DNA of 41,491 bases from a virus. The stretch spans positions 1 through 41,491 of IMG/VR virus record IMGVR_UViG_3300042115_000064; one strand, written 5' to 3'. Numbering within the stretch: the first letter of the stretch is position 1; the number at the start of each line of letters is the position of its first letter. Under the pieces are notes generated by a model. The model ran no database searches. It was not told where the DNA came from and saw only the letters and a program-made list of their open reading frames with translations. A program made the translations under genes and the position numbers. This document shows positions 1-6,108 of the stretch, one piece after another.

Positions 1-1693
1 TGGCGAACTGGAACTGGCCCTCCAGCTCCACGCCCTTGGAACGGATCTGGCCGGTCTGGACCACGTTCAGAACGTTGTCCGGATCGTTGGTCTGGCGGTT
101 GGTCTCGGTGATGCGGTAGGCGGCCAGGGTCAACAGCATGTTGCGGGCCGGTTGCCACTTGATGCCACCTTCGGCCTGGCGTCCGCGCATCGGCTTGAAG
201 GCATTGCCGAACAGATCCTGGCCGGACACCGGCAGGAACGATTCGCTGTAGCTCAGGTAAGGCGATACGCCGCCGCCGACGTAGCCGATCAGTCCGGCAC
301 GGTAGGTAGTGGCATCGTCGGACTGGCTGGGCTGGCCTTCGGTCTTCGAACGAGCATGGTCGCGACGCGCACCCAGCACCAGCGACACGCGATCAGCCCA
401 GCGGATCTGGTCCTGCACATATACGCCCAGCTGGGAAGACTCCTGGTCCGGCTGGCGCTCCCAGCCACGTACCGTCGGGGCGGTCGATACCGGTGCGTAG
501 ACGTCGATGGGCGTGCCGGTGGCATCCAGCCGCTGCAGCTGCTCCTTGTACTGGCTGTAGTCCACGCCGGCCAGCAGCAGGTGCTGGAAGGCGCCCGTGG
601 CGAAGTCGAACTGCACCGCGTTGTCGGCGCTGATCACCTGGATGTCCGGCTGCGTGCCGTAGGCGGTGCGGTTGACCACGCGCCGGTCGGCATCGATGAA
701 GGGGTTTTCCGGGTTGCTGTAGCTGTCCACATACAACTGCTGCAGGGTGGTCTTGCCGTCGATGTAGCGCACCGCCGAGCGCAGGCTGACCGCATCGTTG
801 AAGCGATGATCGAACAGGGCGGTCAGGCTGTACACGCGCGAATCGATACGGTCAAAACCGGCATCGCCGATGAAGGTGGTCGGATCCAGGCGGCGACCGG
901 GCGCTGCGTGCAGGGTGGCAGCCAGCGGCAGGAACTGCTGGCTGGAGCCGGTCTTGTCGTGCTGGTAGCTGGCCAGCAGGGTCAACGTACTGCGTTCACC
1001 GCGCCAGCTGATCGTGGGTGCCAGATACACGCGGTCGTCCTTGAGGACATCGGTCTGCATGTTCGATTCGCGGACCAGACCGACCAAACGCCCGGCAACC
1101 GTGCCGTCGTCATTCAGCGCACCGCCGATGTCGCCCTGCAGCTGCCGTCGATCGAAGCTGCCCAGCTGCAGGCCGACCTCACCGCTGGCGGCGCCGAAGG
1201 TCGGGCGCTTGCTCATCGCGTTGATGATGCCGCCGGTGGCGCCCGCTCCGTACAGCACCGATGACGGGCCGCGCAGCACTTCCACCCGTTCCAGGCCGTA
1301 TACCTCCGGGCGTGCCAGCGGGCTGAAGCCGTAGCTGCGGCGCAGGCCATCCTGGTACTGCACCGGGTCCAGGCCGCGTACCGAACTGGCGTCATTGCGG
1401 GTGTCCAGGCCCCAGGCGTCAGCGGTGACACCGGCGCTGTAGCGCAGCACTTCCTGCAGGTTGTGTGCGCCGCGATCGGTGAACAGCTGCTGGGTGACCA
1501 CGCTGATCGCCTGCGGCGTCTCGGTCAGGGCGGTGTCGGTCTTGGTCGCGGTGCTGGCGCGCTCGGCCACCACGGTCACCTTGTCCAGGGTCCGGGCCGC
1601 AGTGCCGTCCTGGGCCTGGGCGATGGCCGACGCCAGCAGGGTGGGCAGGAACAGCGTGTACAGCAGCGGGCGGCGCGACGGCAGGGCGGGCAT
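1..1693 (-). CDS. TonB-dependent siderophore receptor (partial, 3' end outside window)
   Basis: Outer-membrane gated channel for a ferric siderophore, powered by TonB-ExbBD. The reading frame runs open from an ATG at 1693 off the left edge (564 codons seen). A signal peptide (about residues 1-27, cleaved near AQA-QD) is followed by a TonB-box-like stretch DKVTVVAE (about 37-44). A plug domain follows with typical wording such as ETPQAISVVT, SSVRGLDPVQ and RVEVLRGPSSVLYGAG, and then the start of the beta barrel. The pattern fits the FhuA/FpvA-like siderophore receptor family; which siderophore cannot be told. It is a host gene, 100 bp downstream of the original end of the kinase gene. A Fur-box-like sequence lies about 50-75 bp upstream. 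The ribosome site before 1693 is weak. Confidence 0.93.
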   Translation of the reverse strand, partial: MPALPSRRPLLYTLFLPTLLASAIAQAQDGTAARTLDKVTVVAERASTATKTDTALTETPQAISVVTQQLFTDRGAHNLQEVLRYSAGVTADAWGLDTRNDASSVRGLDPVQYQDGLRRSYGFSPLARPEVYGLERVEVLRGPSSVLYGAGATGGIINAMSKRPTFGAASGEVGLQLGSFDRRQLQGDIGGALNDDGTVAGRLVGLVRESNMQTDVLKDDRVYLAPTISWRGERSTLTLLASYQHDKTGSSQQFLPLAATLHAAPGRRLDPTTFIGDAGFDRIDSRVYSLTALFDHRFNDAVSLRSAVRYIDGKTTLQQLYVDSYSNPENPFIDADRRVVNRTAYGTQPDIQVISADNAVQFDFATGAFQHLLLAGVDYSQYKEQLQRLDATGTPIDVYAPVSTAPTVRGWERQPDQESSQLGVYVQDQIRWADRVSLVLGARRDHARSKTEGQPSQSDDATTYRAGLIGYVGGGVSPYLSYSESFLPVSGQDLFGNAFKPMRGRQAEGGIKWQPARNMLLTLAAYRITETNRQTNDPDNVLNVVQTGQIRSKGVELEGQFQFA

Positions 1694-1744
1694 CGTGGGG
1701 AATCCGGGAAGGGCGGTGACGGCGGATTATCCGGATGCCCGCTT

Positions 1745-1770
1745 CCAAATACAAATGATTCCCAAATGCA
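1745..1770 (-). promoter_or_regulatory. Fur-box-like iron operator upstream of the receptor gene
   Basis: The minus strand reads TTTGGGAATCATTTGTATTT. Its core GAATCATTT with flanking A/T half sites resembles the GATAATGATAATCATTATC-type Fur operator. It lies 52-77 bp upstream of the receptor start, so iron-repressed transcription of the receptor is the natural reading. The assignment rests on pattern similarity only. Confidence 0.6.
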
Positions 1771-1792
1771 CTTGCCGGTGATGAGTCCGGCT

Positions 1793-1820
1793 TCAGGGCA
1801 GGCCGTCTGCGGCGCCCCGG
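1793..1820 (-). pseudogene. Displaced 3' end of the host histidine kinase gene
   Basis: Read on the minus strand from the CCCGG duplication, this stretch continues the kinase frame of 40974..41491 as (R)GAADGLP followed by TGA at 1793..1795. Removing the prophage and one copy of CCCGG joins MSIR to GAADGLP and gives a natural kinase C-terminus. It is therefore the orphaned last codons of the kinase gene, now 39 kb from the rest. It is not translated in its own right. Confidence 0.85.
1816..1820. repeat. Target-site duplication, left copy (CCCGG)
   Basis: The 5-bp direct repeat CCCGG lies immediately outside the TGT terminus at 1821 and is repeated at 40969..40973 just outside the other terminus. 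A 5-bp duplication is what Mu-family transposases generate. Confidence 0.88.
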
Positions 1821-1870
1821 TGTAGGCGGACGCGAGGTTTGCGAAACGCGGACACTTGGTTTGATACCGG
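1821..1870 (+). repeat. Phage right end: terminal inverted repeat and two transposase-binding-site-like repeats
   Basis: The terminal repeat begins with TGT at 1821. Two related 15-mers lie inward on the same strand: R1 GAGGTTTGCGAAACG at 1834..1848 and R2 TTGGTTTGATACCGG at 1856..1870, 22 bp apart. R1 starts at position 14 from the terminus, the same distance as the L1 site at the other end. Its CGAAA starts at position 22, as in the phage Mu left end. These are presumably contacts for the transposase DNA-binding domain. Confidence 0.75.
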
Positions 1871-1998
1871 CTTAAACGGGCCAAACTGGGACTTAGAACG
1901 CCCTTCAACCCCCCATTGAACAGGGTTCGTAGGGGGCTTTCCTGGCCGCCCGCAGCCCGTGTCGCAGCCTTCGCGACGGCGAGCCGTATTCTGACTCC
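1871..1998. other. Non-coding phage right-end region
   Basis: No convincing gene is seen between the end repeats and the plus-strand gene at 1999. The stretch holds an imperfect dyad (CCTTCAA...TTGAACAGG at 1902..1924) of unknown meaning. A TATTCT hexamer near 1985 could be a -10 for the downstream gene, but no good -35 accompanies it. Confidence 0.4.
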
Positions 1999-2343
1999 AT
2001 GCCGCTGCCCCCCGACTTCTACTGGACAAAACGCTATGTCAGCCGGACGGAGGACCCGCTGACGGTGATTGCCTGCGAAGGGGTGTGGGTCGTTTCCCTG
2101 GACCAGCGGGTGAACGACGACATCTGGATCGCCTCTCTAGACCGCCACCGGAACGGACCAGCCGGGCCCGCGCGGGTGTGCACCAGTTACGAACAGGGAC
2201 GGACAGGCGCTGAGCTGTGGGTGGCCAGGCACCAGGTGCGGCTACGCGAGGATGTGGCCAAGATCACCAAGTGGCGAGAGGCCGTGAGAGCCAACAGGCT
2301 GGCCAGGGCGTCGCTTCCTCCCCCTTTTGATTGGCTGGAGTAG
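1999..2343 (+). CDS. Small hypothetical protein, accessory gene at phage right end
   Basis: Encodes 114 residues, soluble, with no signal peptide or membrane segment. The N-terminal half has a compact, W/Y-rich pattern (PDFYWTKRYV, EGVWVVSLDQRV, IWIASLDRHR). It is followed by CTSYEQGRTGAELWVARHQ and a charged helix ending in PPPFDWLE. I recall similar wording in hypothetical proteins of Xanthomonadaceae but know no function. It is the only late-end gene on the plus strand and converges on the methyltransferase gene across a strong hairpin, so it has its own promoter and looks like a moron or captured host gene. The ribosome site before the ATG is weak. Confidence 0.7.
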   Translation: MPLPPDFYWTKRYVSRTEDPLTVIACEGVWVVSLDQRVNDDIWIASLDRHRNGPAGPARVCTSYEQGRTGAELWVARHQVRLREDVAKITKWREAVRANRLARASLPPPFDWLE

Positions 2344-2368
2344 TCCCACCAGCCGCGCGGCGATTGCG

Positions 2369-2397
2369 GCAGGGGCGCCGGCATCCGGCGCCCCTGC
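2369..2397. terminator. Bidirectional hairpin between convergent genes
   Basis: A perfect 13-bp stem (GCAGGGGCGCCGG / CCGGCGCCCCTGC) closes a 3-nt loop. It lies between the stop of the plus-strand gene (2343) and the stop of the methyltransferase gene (2404). No T-run follows on either strand, so termination efficiency is uncertain, but position and strength fit a shared terminator. Confidence 0.7.
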
Positions 2398-2403
2398 CTC
2401 TGA

Positions 2404-3198
2404 CTACAGGAGCGAGGCCTGCCTGTCGTCCCAGCTCTTGATGATCAGCTCGCCGAATGCCTTGTCCCGACCATTGCCACCGCCGATGGTGTAGTTCAGC
2501 TGCAGCGGCACCAGATCGAACCCAGCGAACGCCTGTCGTATATCCGGGTGGTCGTTGATCGAAACCACCACCTTGCCCTTGATCGAGCGCATCAGCTCCG
2601 CCATGGCAACGTACTGATCGAACGGGAAGTCCACCCCGTAGCCCTCGGTCTCCCAGTACGGCGGGTCGAGATAGAACAGAGTCTCCGGCCGGTCGTATCG
2701 CAGGATGCACTCCTGCCAGGGCAGCCGCTCGATGACCACATTGGCAAGGCGCAGGTGCACTGCGCTCAGCTCTTCCTCAATCCGTAGCAGATTGAGACGG
2801 GGACCCTGGCCGGACGCCACCAGCCCGAAAGACTGTCCTTCGACCTTCCCGCCGAAGGACAGCTTCTGTAGGTAGTAGAACCGGGCGGCCCGCTGGATAT
2901 CGGTCAGCGTCTCGGGGCGCTCCATCGTTGCCCACTCAAACATCTGGCGGCTCACCAGGGACCAGCGGAACATACGGACGAACTCTTCCAGGTGATGCCG
3001 CACGCAACGGTAGAGGGTGACCAGGTCACTGTTGATGTCGTTGAGGACCTCCAGGCGAGCGGGCACCGGCCGCATCAGCAGCGCCGCTGCGCCGCCTGCA
3101 AAGGCCTCGACGTAGGTGTCGTGATTCGGGAAATGGGGATACAGATGCTTGATCAGGCGGCGCTTGCCGCCGGGCCAAGGGAAAATCGGTAGTGGCAT
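2404..3198 (-). CDS. DNA adenine methyltransferase, D12/Dam class
   Basis: 264 residues. Transfers a methyl group from S-adenosylmethionine to N6 of adenine in DNA. Motif X/I region FPWPGGKRRL (6-15) and YVEAFAGGAAAL (29-40) form the cofactor pocket. Catalytic motif IV is DPPY (178-181), and SINDHPDIR follows. The length is normal for D12 MTases. It is the last gene of late unit 3, next to the phage right end where Mu keeps its DNA modification gene mom. A role in shielding phage DNA from host restriction is therefore likely (inference). The recognition sequence cannot be read from the protein. No cognate nuclease gene is present. Confidence 0.92.
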   Translation of the reverse strand: MPLPIFPWPGGKRRLIKHLYPHFPNHDTYVEAFAGGAAALLMRPVPARLEVLNDINSDLVTLYRCVRHHLEEFVRMFRWSLVSRQMFEWATMERPETLTDIQRAARFYYLQKLSFGGKVEGQSFGLVASGQGPRLNLLRIEEELSAVHLRLANVVIERLPWQECILRYDRPETLFYLDPPYWETEGYGVDFPFDQYVAMAELMRSIKGKVVVSINDHPDIRQAFAGFDLVPLQLNYTIGGGNGRDKAFGELIIKSWDDRQASLL

Positions 3199-3337
3199 GT
3201 CTCACTCTGTGCGATAGGTGTTGACCACAATGGCCCGGTCCTCGCGAGGGCGCAGGGCCATGGTCAGTTGCACGCGGCACAACGCGTGTGGATTGACGAC
3301 GGGGAGCTGCCTGCAAGCGGCTCCCCGTCGCCCTGTT
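3199..3337 (-). other. Intergenic stretch with a stem-loop and a possible tiny reading frame
   Basis: Just downstream of the tail gene stop at 3338 is an 11-bp stem (3297..3307 with 3320..3330) with a 12-nt loop, possibly a processing or termination hairpin before the methyltransferase gene. Between the hairpin and 3198 a frame ends ...MALRPREDRAIVVNTYRTE with a stop at 3202..3204. A GTG at 3273 or an ATG at 3261 would give only 23 or 19 residues. I do not call it a gene. Confidence 0.4.
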
Positions 3338-4126
3338 TCAAAGCGGCGGAACTTCCTCGAACACCCAAGCCGTGCCGTAGTAGTCGCCGCCCAAGTGGTT
3401 GATGGCGCCAGGCGCTGCCTGACCGTAGACCGCCGTCCGATGGATCTCATTGGTATGGAGCGCCCCGCCTGCCTGCTGCCACCGGGGGATCACCGCGACG
3501 CGAGCCGAGCCGCTGACGCGCGCAGCCAGGGCGTCCCAGTCCAGGCCATTGGCCAAGCCCTTGGCCCTGGCCTCTGCCAGATCGGCGCGTCGAAAGGCGA
3601 CCCTCACACGCTGGTAGGTACGGCGCTTCACCACATTCAGCCCGGCGCCGAGGGTTCGCTCCACGACGCTGGGATCGACGCGTTCCGAGGACCACTGCGG
3701 TTCAATGGGTGTTTCCACTGCCGGCGTAATGACCAGCTCGCCCACGTCGACCTGGTCGGTCTGGAGCTGAATCGTGACGCCCGACAGGACCAGGCCTTCG
3801 GCGAGGACGAACCACGCCGCCACGCTCCCGTCCGCCAAGGCGACGGCTGGCTGCCCTGCTGCATTTCCCCCCAGGACGATGGGGTCACCCTGCGCGTCTA
3901 CCCCTGTCACGGAAACCACCGTGCCGGGCGCGCAGCTCAGGCCCAGTAGGCTGACGATCCGCACAGGCGCCGGCGCAAGCGGCGTGCAGCGGAGCTGACA
4001 GGTACCGCCCGCATTGCGCAGCCGGCAAACGCTGCTGGGTCGCCCATCAGTCAGTGCGGCCGCGTTGAAGATGCTGCCCTCCAACAAGGCGATATTCATG
4101 GCGATCTGTTCGTATCCGATCAGCAT
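3338..4126 (-). CDS. Phage tail protein, hypothetical (tail tip module)
   Basis: 262 residues from the ATG at 4126, which overlaps the upstream stop (TGATG); a TTG four codons earlier is less likely. The N-terminal part has a cysteine cluster (CRLRNAGGTCQLRC). The middle is beta-rich with an ITPAVETPIEPQ linker. The C-terminal part is an R/A-rich helix followed by a Y/W-rich end (GGDYYGTAWVFEEVPPL). I recognise no enzymatic motif. Its place as last structural gene of late unit 3, translationally coupled to the 660-aa hub-like protein, argues for a virion tail-tip component. The family is not recognised. Confidence 0.75.
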   Translation of the reverse strand: MLIGYEQIAMNIALLEGSIFNAAALTDGRPSSVCRLRNAGGTCQLRCTPLAPAPVRIVSLLGLSCAPGTVVSVTGVDAQGDPIVLGGNAAGQPAVALADGSVAAWFVLAEGLVLSGVTIQLQTDQVDVGELVITPAVETPIEPQWSSERVDPSVVERTLGAGLNVVKRRTYQRVRVAFRRADLAEARAKGLANGLDWDALAARVSGSARVAVIPRWQQAGGALHTNEIHRTAVYGQAAPGAINHLGGDYYGTAWVFEEVPPL

Positions 4127-6108
4127 CACATTCCCCAAAACTTGATGGTGTGCGTGCCCGTCACCGGGTTGCTCATGACCCCCGTAACCAGGACCTTGCG
4201 CCCGGCCTGCAGCCCATAACGGCTGTAGGTAAGTCGCCCCACCTGGCCGACCTGCAGGCGCAGATCCGGCCTGGCGGCAAACTTGCCGGCGTAGAAGTTG
4301 CGAGGCACGGCGTAGATCGCAACCACGCGGTCAATCTCCGCCTGTGCATCCTCGCGCCGGTCGAACCACGACAGCATTGGGGCTGCGGCATCGGCGTGGG
4401 CATATCGCCTCGCCAGCTCGCCCGCCGCGTAAACCTGCCCTCGCTGGGGAGATGTCAGTTCCTGCCGGCGCTGCGGCGGCAGCTGCACCAGGTCGGTGAT
4501 CAGGTCGGCGCTGGAGAGCGGCTGCGCGTTCAATTGGAAGGCCATTCGCCGGGACAGGTTGGGAGCCAGATCGGGCAGGACGATCAGATCCGCACCCAGC
4601 TCGCGCCAATCAATGTCAAAGGCGATCTGATCGTCCGGGGTGTCTTCGGGCGCGGTCAATCGAGCAATGCGCAACACCCCGGCCGCATCCTGCCACCAGT
4701 CAGCGCCATAGCTCGGCAGAACTGATTGCAACGCCGTGCGCGCGGTGGCGCCTTCGCCCGCGTAGTAACCGATGCCGGCATAGCCAGTAACAGCATCGAT
4801 CTGAGCGGCGTCGGCAGCGTCCCAAGCTGATTTGCCAAGTCGGCCGAACACGTTCTCCAGGAACTGCTGCAGGGTTGCCGGAGCCATCGCCTCCTGTGTC
4901 GACACGTCCGCGATTACGGGCCCCAGCGGGGGCGACTTCAGGGCGATCTGCTGCCCATCCGTGGAAAGGCCATAGCCATCGCCGGCATCGAGGGCCGCGC
5001 CGCGATCCAGTACCGCGCCCAGGCTGCGGAGCGGCGCATCACTCACCCAGCGCACGCTGCCATCGCTGTTGATTCCCGTAGTAGGAACGCTGCGCACGGA
5101 GCCGATCACCACCGGTTGAGGCGCCCAGGCCAGGCTATCGCTCACCGAGGGCAGGAACACCGCCTGATGCAGCGAACGGTCGAGGTCATCATGTGCGTCA
5201 CGCAGGACCAGCGATCTGACGCCGTCGCTTTCGATATCCACCCGGTCCAACACATAGCGTCCGACCGGCTCTGCCGAACTGAGGGGAGCGCCCTGCTGCA
5301 CCTGGCTGATACGCACGGGGACGTTGCGCATGGCACCCAGCGCCATGCCATCCAAACGCCCCTCCGCGTCCAGGATGCGCACCGCCGCCGTTCCCCCGCG
5401 TGAGGCGTTATCCCAAGGCCAGAAAGAGACGCTGGCCACAGTGTTCAGGCCATCGGCCTGCAGCAGACCGTGGAACGGAGTATCTGCCGGATCGTCGGTG
5501 GCATCGGTGAAGTAGTCTTCGCTGCCGAGACGCAGAGGCTCGACCGCTTCGGCTGGAAGCCCCCACTGAAGCCCATCAGATACAGCGCCGCGACCGCGCC
5601 ACTGCCCCGCATTGACGATGCACCGCAGCTCGCGCTTTTCCTCGCTGGCCAGTGACACGGCAAAGAAGACGCGCGGCCCTGCCGCACGGTGCGCCTGCGC
5701 AACCACCTGGGTGTCGCGGTAGAACGTAGCATCCACGCCTTGGTCGGTGATCGAAACGCGTAGGCCCACGATCACGGCAGTGGTCACCACGGGGATACCC
5801 GAAGTCACCAGGACACCATCGACGAAGACCTCACCTGTGTGCAGGCGCCAGCCGATGCCGGCAGAGAATCCGACCTCTGCATTGGTCGCGGCACCCTCGC
5901 TCACTACGCCCACCGTTGCAGTCGCAGTGGCCTCGCCCCAGAACACGAACTCAACCCCGTGCATGCCCCCGGACTGACCGATGTCAGCGCGAGCCATGCG
6001 GTTCAGTCCTGCAGCGGGGCCGACAGCCAGAAGGCTGCGACCACCATCGAGCACCAGCAGATCGGGACCGAGCGGCGCCTCGGCGAATTTCGCAACGGCT
6101 TCCGTCAT
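4126..6108 (-). CDS. Tail hub/baseplate-like protein with N-terminal SPRY-like domain
   Basis: 660 residues. The first about 150 resemble a SPRY/B30.2 sandwich: VEFVFWGEA, then VGFSAGIGWRLHTGEVFVDG, then VGLRVSITDQGVDATFYRDT. SPRY-type domains bind proteins or glycans and occur in some phage tail proteins. The remaining about 500 residues hold repeated beta-rich blocks (VRILDAEGRLDGM, GRYVLDRVDIESDGVRSLVLRD). The C-terminal block, GQVGRLTYSRYGLQAGRKVLVTGV, reads like the OB/beta domains of tail hub proteins. The ATG at 6108 overlaps the upstream stop by 4 bp. It probably sits at the distal tail. The SPRY assignment is by pattern. Confidence 0.75.
   Translation of the reverse strand: MTEAVAKFAEAPLGPDLLVLDGGRSLLAVGPAAGLNRMARADIGQSGGMHGVEFVFWGEATATATVGVVSEGAATNAEVGFSAGIGWRLHTGEVFVDGVLVTSGIPVVTTAVIVGLRVSITDQGVDATFYRDTQVVAQAHRAAGPRVFFAVSLASEEKRELRCIVNAGQWRGRGAVSDGLQWGLPAEAVEPLRLGSEDYFTDATDDPADTPFHGLLQADGLNTVASVSFWPWDNASRGGTAAVRILDAEGRLDGMALGAMRNVPVRISQVQQGAPLSSAEPVGRYVLDRVDIESDGVRSLVLRDAHDDLDRSLHQAVFLPSVSDSLAWAPQPVVIGSVRSVPTTGINSDGSVRWVSDAPLRSLGAVLDRGAALDAGDGYGLSTDGQQIALKSPPLGPVIADVSTQEAMAPATLQQFLENVFGRLGKSAWDAADAAQIDAVTGYAGIGYYAGEGATARTALQSVLPSYGADWWQDAAGVLRIARLTAPEDTPDDQIAFDIDWRELGADLIVLPDLAPNLSRRMAFQLNAQPLSSADLITDLVQLPPQRRQELTSPQRGQVYAAGELARRYAHADAAAPMLSWFDRREDAQAEIDRVVAIYAVPRNFYAGKFAARPDLRLQVGQVGRLTYSRYGLQAGRKVLVTGVMSNPVTGTHTIKFWGM

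Noticed and set aside
152-1264. 370-codon plus-strand frame near the left edge
   Set aside because: Antisense to the TonB-dependent receptor, whose frame is open through the whole segment and has plug-domain motifs.
3202-3273. Tiny gene ending ...PREDRAIVVNTYRTE before the methyltransferase
   Set aside because: Only 19-23 codons from any plausible start, and a stem-loop lies just upstream. Left as an intergenic observation.
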